Source: Spirochaetia bacterium
Lineage (GTDB): Bacteria > Spirochaetota > Spirochaetia > JABMQR01
NCBI GenBank assembly: GCA_016784705.1
Contig: JADHUD010000025.1
Span: 1 to 14,835 of the forward strand
DNA length: 14,835 nucleotides
Direction of reading: 5' to 3'
A program made the position numbers and the translations under genes. Positions 7,689 through 14,835 of this stretch are shown here, piece by piece. Positions within the stretch are counted from its first letter, which is position 1. The number at the start of each line of letters is the position of its first letter. Below the pieces are notes generated by a model. That model was not told the DNA's origin and searched no databases. It saw nothing but the letters and a program-made list of their open reading frames with translations.

Positions 7689-8729
7689 TTACATTACTGA
7701 TTTAATAATTATATCTTCAGGCAATTCTGTAATATATGTATCGGCCAGATTTCTTTGTATTACAAACTTTGTTAAACCATTAATATTTTTCTTATCATGC
7801 TTTAAAGCCTCTAGAAATTTGGTTATGTCAACTATTTTCGTATCAATTGAATAATTAAAAAAATGCAGTAATTTACTTACAGTTTCAGCATAGTGAGTAT
7901 CTGTAATTTCCAGCAAGCGGCCAGCTTCCAAAGCCCTGGAAATTCCCCATGCAACTGCCTCGCCATGTGAAACATTTTCCAGACCGGTTATAGCTTCGTA
8001 TGCATGCCCGAAAGTATGACCAAAATTAAGTTTAGCTCGTAAACCATTTTTTTCATAAGGATCTTCTTCTACATACTCTTTTTTAATCAGTAAAGATTCA
8101 TAAACCAATTCCTCGACCACATCAAGGTTTCTGTTGAGGATTTCTTCTTTCCTGTCAGTAATTTTTGAGAAAAATTTACCCCCAGTGAGAAGACTGTGCT
8201 TGATAATTTCTGCAAGCCCATTTAAATACTCATGAGTTGATAAAGTATCTATAAAAAACGTATAAATTCTAACCTCTTCTGCAGGGTAAAAACTCCCTAC
8301 AAGGTTTTTATACGATCTGAAATCAACACCCGTTTTGCCGCCCAATGAAGCATCGACCATAGATAAAAGGGTTGTAGGTATAAGTATTAATGAAACACCT
8401 CGCATATATATTGAGGCAGCGAAGGCTGTTATGTCACAAACAACGCCACCACCGACGGCAATAAACTGTGCATCTCTTCCTAAACCCGACTCGACTGCTT
8501 TGGTAAGAATTTCCTCAACAATCTCAAGGCGTTTATATGCTTCACCTCTGCCAATTACCAAATAATTTCTTGGCAGTTCTTGTAAAAAATTGACAGTAAA
8601 CTCATCAAAAATAAACAGACCATTCCCGCCGATCTCCAATAATTTTTCACGATCTTTATAAAATGATATCTGTGTGGATTTTTGTCCTATTTTACAGTTG
8701 ATTTTCATACATTGTTTATACTTCATCAT
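7689..8729 (-). CDS. aroB: 3-dehydroquinate synthase
   Basis: AroB converts DAHP to 3-dehydroquinate, the second step of the shikimate pathway to aromatic amino acids, using NAD+ and a divalent metal. In this 346-residue protein the NAD-binding GGGVVCD is at 93-99, PTTLLSMVDAS at 118-128 and GGKTGVDF at 130-137. The probable metal ligands are E174 (in LAEIIKH), H238 (in LNFGHTFGH) and H255 (in SHGEAVAWG), with spacing like that of E. coli AroB. The start is uncertain: ATG codons occur at 8729, 8726 and 8708, none with a good Shine-Dalgarno, and the last would give MKINCKIG. The gene converges on the helicase with a 20-bp gap and diverges from the desulfurase gene across 117 bp. It stands alone, with no other aro genes in view. 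Confidence 0.95.
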   Translation of the reverse strand: MMKYKQCMKINCKIGQKSTQISFYKDREKLLEIGGNGLFIFDEFTVNFLQELPRNYLVIGRGEAYKRLEIVEEILTKAVESGLGRDAQFIAVGGGVVCDITAFAASIYMRGVSLILIPTTLLSMVDASLGGKTGVDFRSYKNLVGSFYPAEEVRIYTFFIDTLSTHEYLNGLAEIIKHSLLTGGKFFSKITDRKEEILNRNLDVVEELVYESLLIKKEYVEEDPYEKNGLRAKLNFGHTFGHAYEAITGLENVSHGEAVAWGISRALEAGRLLEITDTHYAETVSKLLHFFNYSIDTKIVDITKFLEALKHDKKNINGLTKFVIQRNLADTYITELPEDIIIKSVM

Positions 8730-8846
8730 GAGGATATTTTCAATGGAATATTTCTAAAATGCTGCTGTTGAAAAATAGAGTAAATCATAATCATAAAACG
8801 AATTTCTCTGCTTGCTAAAATCCACTTAATTCATCAGAATGATTGT

Positions 8847-10010
8847 ATGAATTGTTATCTTGATTGGGCTTCAACAACTCCGGTCCATACTAAAGTACTG
8901 GAAAAGTATATTGAAATTTCTAAAGCATTCCCAGGAAATCCCTCATCTCAACATGCTGAAGGGAAAAAAGCTGGCATTTTCCTTTCAAACCTTCGTGCAA
9001 AAACTGCTGAAATTATGGGTATTTCAGCTGAAAACCTTATTTTTACCTCCGGAGGAACTGAGAGTAATACTTTGATGCATACTTCTCTGTTAAGAAACAA
9101 AAGACGCGGAGAGATAATTATATCCGGTATTGATCACCCTTCTGTCTTTGAATACGAAAATATTTATAAAGATTTTGGTTTTGTTGTAAAAATTCTTCGT
9201 GCACCTGACGGTTATATCGATCTGGGTGATTTTGAAAAGAACTTATCTGAAAAAACTCAATTTATATCCATTATGCTGGTTAACAACGTTACAGGAACCA
9301 TACAGCCAATTGAGGAATTGGTTAAAATAACCAGGATGTTCGAGAGAAAAAAAGGAATAAAAATCCACTTTCATACTGATGCTGTTCAGGCATTAGGAAA
9401 AATTGATTATTCTTTAAAAAATCTAGATGTTGATTCTGCTTCATTCAGTGCCCATAAAATTCAGGGTCCAAAAGGAACCGGGATGCTCTTTGCAAAAAAA
9501 TTTCCTCAAATGATACAATCAGGAGGCGGACAAGAATTTTCTTTCAGACATGGAACTGAATCACTGGCATTGATATCAGCTAGTTATGCAGGATTATTGC
9601 AAGTAACCCGCAATTATTATCATAATTACAAAAACTCCTCGAACTTACAAAATATTATTATAAATACCAGCAAAAATAGTCCTGAATTGTTTACATTGCC
9701 TATTAATTATGAAAACAACAAAGCTGCACCCAATATAACAACCATTTGCTGTCGGGCTATTCCAGCGGAAGTAATTACCAGGGTAATGAATGATAGAGGG
9801 TTTTCCATCTCTGCTGGATCAGCCTGTTCATCTAAAGATAGAAAAAAGCGCGAAAGAGTTCTCCATTATATGGGTTTTGATACTAAAGCTGCATCGACAG
9901 CTATAAGAATATCAACCGGTCCGACAACCTCTTCTGAGCAAGTACAACAATTTTGCAATACCTTACATAACGAAGTCAAACTACTACACAAAATGTTAGG
10001 AAAACGGTAA
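8847..10010 (+). CDS. Cysteine desulfurase, NifS/IscS family, paired with thiI
   Basis: A PLP enzyme that takes sulfur from cysteine as an enzyme-bound persulfide and passes it to acceptor proteins. At 387 residues it has the usual length. GNPSSQH is at 30-36, the PLP-stacking histidine at H97 (GIDHPSV), and HTDAVQ at 176-181 contributes the PLP-contacting Asp and Gln. The Schiff-base lysine is K204 (SAHKIQGPKG). The catalytic cysteine C327 sits in AGSACSS. The mobile loop after it (SSKDRKKRERVLHYMG) is unusually basic and differs from the classic IscS form. The thiI gene begins 11 nt after this stop, so the natural acceptor is probably ThiI, as for Bacillus subtilis NifZ; that is context inference. 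A wider role in Fe-S assembly is possible, but no iscU or sufU is visible. No clear Shine-Dalgarno precedes the ATG. Confidence 0.93.
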   Translation: MNCYLDWASTTPVHTKVLEKYIEISKAFPGNPSSQHAEGKKAGIFLSNLRAKTAEIMGISAENLIFTSGGTESNTLMHTSLLRNKRRGEIIISGIDHPSVFEYENIYKDFGFVVKILRAPDGYIDLGDFEKNLSEKTQFISIMLVNNVTGTIQPIEELVKITRMFERKKGIKIHFHTDAVQALGKIDYSLKNLDVDSASFSAHKIQGPKGTGMLFAKKFPQMIQSGGGQEFSFRHGTESLALISASYAGLLQVTRNYYHNYKNSSNLQNIIINTSKNSPELFTLPINYENNKAAPNITTICCRAIPAEVITRVMNDRGFSISAGSACSSKDRKKRERVLHYMGFDTKAASTAIRISTGPTTSSEQVQQFCNTLHNEVKLLHKMLGKR

Positions 10011-10021
10011 TATCTCTCCTT

Positions 10022-11224
10022 ATGAATAAATCAGATCAATTATATCTAATAAAACTCGGTGAAATTGTATTAAAAGGTGAAAACAGAAATTTTTTCGAGC
10101 GTAAACTCCGCCAAAATATTAAAAAGAAACTTTCAGCATTTTCTCCGAAGTTCGTAACCCAAAAAGGAAGATTATTTCTAAGAGTATCTGATTGCCAGGA
10201 AAAGGTTGTATCAACTGCATTAAGCACGACTTTCGGTATTCAGGGATTTTCCCCCGCTCTTTCCGTGAATAAGTCTATTGATGAAATTCTACAGGCTGTG
10301 CTGAAATTGATGTCTTCCACGCCAAAAGAGAAATGGAATACTACTTTTAAAATAAATTCAAGGCGTGCAGATAAAAGTTTTCCTCTCTCTTCCTATGAAA
10401 TTTGCTGTCAGGCCGGTGATGCTATACTCTCTGCATATCCTGGAATAAAGGTGAATGTTCACAATCCTGATACAACTATATCAATCGAATTGCGCGACCG
10501 AGCTTATGTATATATAACTTCAGAAAAAGGACCAGGAGGACTACCTGTTGGGTGTGCCGGCAAAGGATTGCTTTTGCTTTCAGGAGGTATAGATTCTCCC
10601 GTAGCTGGCTACAGAATGGCGAGACGTGGATTACGTCAGGATGCTGTATATTTCCATACCTATCCGTACACATCTGATGAAGCTCTTGATAAAGTGAAGG
10701 AACTTGCTGCAGCAATCTCGGAATATATTCCTGAAATGAGTCTGTATGTTGTGCCATTTACAGATGTGCAGCTTGAGATTAATAGAAATTCACGTGACGA
10801 AGAACGTACACTGCTTATGCGTTATGCTATGGTTAAGATAGCAAATATTATTGCATCTAAAACATATGCAAAAAGTTTGATCACAGGCGAATCGTTAAGC
10901 CAGGTAGCTAGTCAAACTCTTGAAAGCCTAATTCTTACCGATAGTGCTTCAGACATTATCATATTCCGTCCACTAATAGGATTGGATAAGGAAGAAATTA
11001 TTAGTACTGCAAAAAAGATCGGAACGTATGAGATTTCAATTCTTCCCTATGAGGATTGCTGTACAATTTTCTCTCCTGAACATCCTATGGTAAAACCTGA
11101 AAAAGAGAAGTTAACTGAAGTTTACCAGAAAATAGAACTTGATGCATTAATACAGGAGGCTGTGGAAATAACTATACGTACCGGAATTAAAATGGATTTA
11201 TATAAAAAAGGAGTTCAAAACTAG
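10022..11224 (+). CDS. thiI: tRNA 4-thiouridine synthase ThiI (no rhodanese domain)
   Basis: ThiI adenylates uridine 8 of tRNA and replaces its oxygen with sulfur; in some bacteria it also serves thiamine thiazole synthesis. The 400 residues show an N-terminal ferredoxin-like and THUMP RNA-binding region (about 1-165, opening KLGEIVLKGENRNFFERKL). A PP-loop ATP pyrophosphatase domain follows, with SGGIDSP at 187-193 and GESLSQVASQT further on. EDCCTIF holds C346 and C347, one of which probably corresponds to the catalytic cysteine 344 of E. coli. The protein ends where E. coli ThiI continues into a rhodanese domain, so sulfur transfer must use another route, as in Bacillus. The upstream desulfurase is the obvious donor. 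The ATG is preceded by TCTCTCCTT, which is not a Shine-Dalgarno, so translation may depend on the upstream gene. The gene converges on fmdB across 56 bp. Confidence 0.95.
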   Translation: MNKSDQLYLIKLGEIVLKGENRNFFERKLRQNIKKKLSAFSPKFVTQKGRLFLRVSDCQEKVVSTALSTTFGIQGFSPALSVNKSIDEILQAVLKLMSSTPKEKWNTTFKINSRRADKSFPLSSYEICCQAGDAILSAYPGIKVNVHNPDTTISIELRDRAYVYITSEKGPGGLPVGCAGKGLLLLSGGIDSPVAGYRMARRGLRQDAVYFHTYPYTSDEALDKVKELAAAISEYIPEMSLYVVPFTDVQLEINRNSRDEERTLLMRYAMVKIANIIASKTYAKSLITGESLSQVASQTLESLILTDSASDIIIFRPLIGLDKEEIISTAKKIGTYEISILPYEDCCTIFSPEHPMVKPEKEKLTEVYQKIELDALIQEAVEITIRTGIKMDLYKKGVQN

Positions 11225-11280
11225 CTATTTATTATAAAGAGGCCATGATCTGATTTTAATCCCGCAGCAATTCAATCGGT

Positions 11281-11583
11281 TTACACAGAAGTTTCTGATT
11301 TTGCAGTCTCTTTCTTTTTTTCTGAATTTTTTTCTGTTTTTGGAGCCTCTGTTGTTGAATTCTCAGTTTTTTCACTACTTTTTGAATTCGAATCAGTGGC
11401 ACTGGCTTTATTATCAGTAACATAAAAACCGCTGCCTTTAAAAATTATACCGGCTCCCCCGGAAATAATTCTTCTGACAGATCCCTTGCATTCAGGGCAG
11501 GTTGTAACAGCAGCATCATTAATACCCTGAAAAAGTTCAAATTCAAGGCGGCATTCTTTACATATATAATCATAGGTCGGCAT
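11281..11583 (-). CDS. FmdB-family zinc-ribbon protein with charged C-terminal tail
   Basis: A small protein of 100 residues. The first 57 form the FmdB/CxxC-CxxC zinc-ribbon domain: MPTYDYICKEC opens it, the four zinc-binding cysteines are C8, C11, C29 and C32, and FKGSGFYVTD (48-57) is the conserved end of the family core. Residues 58-100 are low-complexity and made mostly of Ser, Thr, Glu, Lys and Ala, probably disordered. The family is named after a putative regulator of formamidase genes in Methylophilus, but its true function is not settled. The start lies 4 nt after the stop of the lipoprotein gene and has a good Shine-Dalgarno inside that gene's last codons. It is the last gene of the ileS cluster. 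Confidence 0.9.
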   Translation of the reverse strand: MPTYDYICKECRLEFELFQGINDAAVTTCPECKGSVRRIISGGAGIIFKGSGFYVTDNKASATDSNSKSSEKTENSTTEAPKTEKNSEKKKETAKSETSV

Positions 11584-11587
11584 GGTC

Positions 11588-12514
11588 TTATTGCTCCTGG
11601 TTTGTTATGTCTATCAATGTCTGTATAAGCACAATCAGCTCATTACTATCAATTTCCATATTATTTATTATTATTTCCTCACTGCTGTCAACCAGAATTG
11701 ATTCTTTCCAATTTTCCGGTTTTTCTTCCAGCTTTCTGATTTTCTCAAGATATTTCTTTTTCAGTGTTAGGCTGATAACAGTAGTTGCGGCTTTTTGTGT
11801 TGTTTCAATAACTCCATATAAAGAATAACTATCATTATCAGAATCTACTGTAATCCATACGGATTTAATACTAATCAATAATGTATAGGGAATTACACCT
11901 TCCAGTAGAGAAAAAAGATATCTTGGTTTTTCAACATAAATACCAATTAAACCATCACTTATACGATCGGCTATCTCTAACGGTACAAAAATATCTCTTT
12001 GTACGTAGGTATTCTTATAAACTTCATCCATACCATATTGTGAAAATAGAGCTATTCCATTCTCTGGAACTGCTATCTGCAAACCATTAACTGTATTTTC
12101 CCAATAGGAAAAAGAGTCTGTCACTACTCTTTTCCATTCATTTCCAATACATAAAACTGTTTGGAATAACGGCATAGAGATATTACCTTCAAGCGCACCG
12201 TAATAGCCAAGTTCACTTGAACTATAAGTTCCATCCTCCTGATAAACAGGTAGAATCGCTGAAACAGAGAGTCTGCTGGTTAGTGATGTAATATACTCAA
12301 CTGCAGCATCATCAGGCAGCAGCACCAAAAGCTTATCTTTCAAAGCCCCCGAATCTTCAAGATTGACGGTAATAACGAATTCTCCTTCTCTACCTAAAGA
12401 AGAAAAATAAGATTCTTCCTGAAAAGGAGTTTTATGAACACATCCGGCAAGAAAAAGTGCAGCAAAAATAGTAAAAGAAATCAGAGGAACCTTTTTTATT
12501 GCTGACAATCTCAT
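11588..12514 (-). CDS. Putative lipoprotein of unknown function, downstream of ileS
   Basis: From the ATG at 12514 the protein has 308 residues. It begins with a lipoprotein signal: basic MRLSAIKK, a hydrophobic stretch, and lipobox LAGC with C25 as the lipidated residue, so it should be exported and anchored in a membrane. The mature part (about 284 residues) alternates beta-type hydrophobic segments and polar loops; I recognise no domain. The reading frame opens as far as 12595 inside ileS, but such a start would put about 28 extra residues before the signal peptide and is unlikely. A TTG at 12526 is a real alternative: AGGG lies 8 nt before it, while the ATG lacks a nearby Shine-Dalgarno. 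It follows ileS by 16 nt and precedes the fmdB-like gene by 4 nt, so the three are probably one operon. From memory, Treponema pallidum also has a lipoprotein gene (TP0453) beside ileS; I cannot test homology. Confidence 0.75.
   Translation of the reverse strand: MRLSAIKKVPLISFTIFAALFLAGCVHKTPFQEESYFSSLGREGEFVITVNLEDSGALKDKLLVLLPDDAAVEYITSLTSRLSVSAILPVYQEDGTYSSSELGYYGALEGNISMPLFQTVLCIGNEWKRVVTDSFSYWENTVNGLQIAVPENGIALFSQYGMDEVYKNTYVQRDIFVPLEIADRISDGLIGIYVEKPRYLFSLLEGVIPYTLLISIKSVWITVDSDNDSYSLYGVIETTQKAATTVISLTLKKKYLEKIRKLEEKPENWKESILVDSSEEIIINNMEIDSNELIVLIQTLIDITNQEQ
11594..11598 (-). promoter_or_regulatory. Ribosome binding site of the fmdB-like gene
   Basis: AGGAG on the minus strand, 10 nt before the ATG at 11583. 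It lies in the final codons of the lipoprotein gene, which suggests the two are translated from one mRNA. Confidence 0.7.
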
Positions 12515-12530
12515 TCGGTAAAACAAGTTT

Positions 12531-14835
12531 TTAACCCTGTTTCTTTTCTTCTGCTTTAATATCAAGCCCCACCTCAATCTCGCCGCAGAAAACAATACTT
12601 ATTTTACCAAAATCCGTATCCTGCAGTTTCTCAGTAAGTGTCTCCTGCTTTATATATTCCTTGAAATCCTGTACAGCTGCCTGTATTTCTTCAGGGCCTG
12701 AAATATGCAGTGCGATCCTATCAGTTACATCCAGATTCCGTTCTTTTCGTAGATTCTGAACACTTCTGACTATATCACGTGCAATTCCTTCACGAATCAG
12801 CTCGGGGGTAATTCTACTGTCAATCCCGACTGTAAGATTACCTTCGTTTAGAACTTTCATCCCCTCATTCTCTGATCGCTGAACAACAATAGACTCCGAG
12901 TCTATAGAGATAATCCCATTTGAATATGCGATATCAAAAGTGCCGCCCTCAAGAATATTTTCAATTTTCTCACTCGAAATATTCTGAAGTATTTGTGCAA
13001 CTTCTTTCATATCCTTTCCAAGAGACTTTCCCAAGACTTTAAAATTTGCTTTGGCCGAATAGGAAACAAGATCATTTTCCTGTGTTCTATACTCTACCTG
13101 CTTAACATTAAGCTCTTGCTTAATAATTGATTCCATTTCTTTAAGAATATCAAGTTCTGACTGATCTCTGTTAACAATATAAAATGACTGCAGAGGCTGT
13201 CTTGTTTTTAAAGCATGTATACTTCTTAAAGCCCTGCCCATTGCAACACTCTGTTTTGTTAAAGCCATTTTTAATTCGAGTTGTAAATCACGTAAATTGC
13301 TTTGATACTCCGGATATTCACACAGGTGGATAGATTCTGCCATATCTCCTGTTTTAAGATTACGGTATATTTCTTCAGTTGTAAAAGGTATAAACGGAGC
13401 TGAAACCAAACAAAACTTCATCAGTACTGTGTAGAGAGTATTATATGCCTGAACTTTATCATTATCATTTTCTGAGCGCCAAAACCGTCTTCTTGAACGT
13501 CTGATGTACCAGTTGTTTAATAAATCAATAAATTCAACTATTGGCTGACATGCTTTTTGCAGTTCATAAGCATCTAATGCATCAGTAACTTTGGATACAA
13601 AGTGTTCAGACTCTGAAACCAACCATTTATCAAGCGGGTTCTCAAGCGATTCAATCCATTCTGAAGATATTATTGATTCCGAGGGTGAATATCCGTCAAT
13701 ATTTGCATACGTTACAAAAAAACTATATGCGTTCCAGAGTGGTATAATAAAACTTTTCAGAACCTCCCGAACTCCATCGTCAGAAAATCGTAAATCCTCA
13801 GCACGAACAGCAGGAGAATTCATAAGAAAAAACCTCATTGCATCTGCACCAAAATTGTCTACAACATCCATCGGATCTGAGTAGTTTCGGAGTGATTTAG
13901 ACATCTTTTTGCCATCTTCAGCTAAGATAAGCCCATTTGTAATAACATTATAGAATGCTGGTTTCTTAAATAATCCTGCTGCTATTATAGTTAGTGTATA
14001 GAACCAGCCGCGTGTCTGATCTAATCCTTCACAAATAAAATCAGCTGGAAAATGTTTTTCAATAAATTCTTTATTTTCAAATGGATAATGATTTTGTGCA
14101 TACGGCATTGATCCTGATTCAAACCAGCAATCAAGAACATCCGGAATGCGGCGCATAACACCTTTTCCATCCGGACTAGGCCAGGTTATTTCATCAACAA
14201 AGTGTTTGTGCAGATCTTCAGCAAAAATACCTGATTTTTCCCGAAGCTCTTCTCGAGAACCGATAACCTCGAAATAATCAGATCCATCACACTTCCAGAT
14301 GGGAATTGGGTTACCCCAATATCTGTTTCTGCTTATAGCCCAATCCCTGGCTCCTTCCAGCCATTTACCAAAACGGCCATGTTTTAAGTGCTCAGGTATC
14401 CAATTTATTTGATTGTTGGCATCAAGCATGTCTGATTTTATTTTTGTAACAACAACAAACCAGCAGGATAAAGCTCTATAAATAAGTGGTTTGCTGGTTC
14501 GGTAACAAAAGGGGTAACTATGTAAAATGTTCTCTTTTTTTACAAGTTTTCCGGATTCTTTCAAATATTCAATTATACTGTTATCCGCATCCTTAACAAA
14601 AAGTCCTTTCCATTCCGGCACTTCATCAGTAAACCTGCACTCTGCGTCAATTGGACAAACAACAGGTATTCCGGTAGGCTGCAAAATTCTATAATCATCT
14701 TCTCCAAAACCCGGAGCCGTATGTACAATCCCGCATCCGTCCTCTTCAGTTACATAATCACCAACAAATGTCCTGAAGGCACCTTTTGATGAGAGGCTGC
14801 TGAAAAATGGCATGAGAGGCTCGTACTCTATTCCC
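12531..14835 (-). CDS. ileS: Isoleucine--tRNA ligase, C-terminal three quarters (cut by window edge)
   Basis: A class I synthetase that charges tRNA-Ile. The frame runs off the right edge; about 767 codons are present of the usual 1040 or so. The frame continues past the internal Met at 14813 into GIEYEPL, so that Met is not the start. The editing (CP1) domain shows GIVHTAPGFGEDDY. The catalytic domain shows DWAISRNRYWG, the isoleucine-site GLDQTRGWFYTL, and KMSKS at 13893-13907. An anticodon-binding domain follows (WYIRRSRRRFW). The HIGH motif must lie outside the window. The C-terminus ends EEKKQG without the CxxC pairs of the zinc finger found in E. coli-type IleS. That, with the motif style, points to the eukaryotic-like type 2 IleS seen in spirochaetes and chlamydiae; members of this class are often less sensitive to mupirocin. 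It probably leads an operon with the lipoprotein and fmdB-like genes. Confidence 0.96.
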   Translation of the reverse strand, partial: GIEYEPLMPFFSSLSSKGAFRTFVGDYVTEEDGCGIVHTAPGFGEDDYRILQPTGIPVVCPIDAECRFTDEVPEWKGLFVKDADNSIIEYLKESGKLVKKENILHSYPFCYRTSKPLIYRALSCWFVVVTKIKSDMLDANNQINWIPEHLKHGRFGKWLEGARDWAISRNRYWGNPIPIWKCDGSDYFEVIGSREELREKSGIFAEDLHKHFVDEITWPSPDGKGVMRRIPDVLDCWFESGSMPYAQNHYPFENKEFIEKHFPADFICEGLDQTRGWFYTLTIIAAGLFKKPAFYNVITNGLILAEDGKKMSKSLRNYSDPMDVVDNFGADAMRFFLMNSPAVRAEDLRFSDDGVREVLKSFIIPLWNAYSFFVTYANIDGYSPSESIISSEWIESLENPLDKWLVSESEHFVSKVTDALDAYELQKACQPIVEFIDLLNNWYIRRSRRRFWRSENDNDKVQAYNTLYTVLMKFCLVSAPFIPFTTEEIYRNLKTGDMAESIHLCEYPEYQSNLRDLQLELKMALTKQSVAMGRALRSIHALKTRQPLQSFYIVNRDQSELDILKEMESIIKQELNVKQVEYRTQENDLVSYSAKANFKVLGKSLGKDMKEVAQILQNISSEKIENILEGGTFDIAYSNGIISIDSESIVVQRSENEGMKVLNEGNLTVGIDSRITPELIREGIARDIVRSVQNLRKERNLDVTDRIALHISGPEEIQAAVQDFKEYIKQETLTEKLQDTDFGKISIVFCGEIEVGLDIKAEEKKQG

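Noticed and set aside
8768..8796. Promoter for the desulfurase gene (TTGAAA, 17 bp, TCATAA)
   Set aside because: The -35 is good but the -10 matches poorly; in AT-rich DNA this is not enough to list as a feature.
11225..11280. Terminator between thiI and the fmdB-like gene
   Set aside because: No stem-loop with a T-run could be seen in the 56 bp.
12515..12595. Longer lipoprotein reading frame starting inside ileS
   Set aside because: It would place about 28 basic residues before the signal peptide and overlap ileS by 65 bp; the lipobox spacing fits a start at 12514 or 12526.
14813..14813. Start of a 760-residue ileS protein at the internal ATG
   Set aside because: The frame stays open to the window edge and encodes family sequence (EYEPL) before it; the HIGH-motif half must lie outside.

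Overview
The window reads as ordinary chromosome from an AT-rich bacterium (by eye about one third G+C). I place it, with moderate confidence, in the Spirochaetes, perhaps a Treponema or Spirochaeta relative. The clues are a true PcnB-type poly(A) polymerase, an IleS of the eukaryotic-like class that lacks the C-terminal zinc finger, an Rnf complex gene, a DEAH-box helicase coupled to hisS, and a lipoprotein gene directly after ileS. No phage, insertion sequence, CRISPR array, rRNA or tRNA was seen. Genes fill nearly all of the window; the only stretch over 300 bases without one is 3443-3850.

Layout. At the left edge, on the minus strand, is the N-terminal 357 codons of rnfC (ion-pumping ferredoxin:NAD+ oxidoreductase). 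Across a 231-bp AT-rich gap, on the plus strand, lies a 285-residue protein with a Walker A P-loop ATPase domain and an Asp23/Gls24-like C-terminal domain. It converges on pcnB (minus strand). After the AT-rich spacer comes hisS, which overlaps a DEAH-box HrpA/HrpB-type helicase by 4 bp (ATGA). Next is aroB (minus strand), then the divergent pair of a NifS-like cysteine desulfurase and thiI, 11 bp apart. The right end is a minus-strand cluster read in the order ileS (its 5' part lies outside the window), an unrecognised lipoprotein and an FmdB-family zinc-ribbon protein.

How they work together. Much of the window concerns RNA and translation: tRNA charging (HisS, IleS), tRNA 4-thiouridine formation (cysteine desulfurase supplying sulfur to ThiI), RNA 3'-end tailing (PcnB) and a possible RNA helicase. 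AroB (shikimate pathway) and RnfC (energy conservation) are metabolic. The desulfurase-ThiI pair resembles the NifZ-ThiI pair of Bacillus subtilis, where a dedicated desulfurase serves a ThiI that has no rhodanese domain.

Nothing here is clearly a new multi-gene system. The items most worth a second look are the P-loop/Asp23-like fusion protein, the unassigned C-terminal 190 residues of the helicase, and the lipoprotein after ileS. Function calls rest on motifs read by eye and remembered family patterns; no searches were run.
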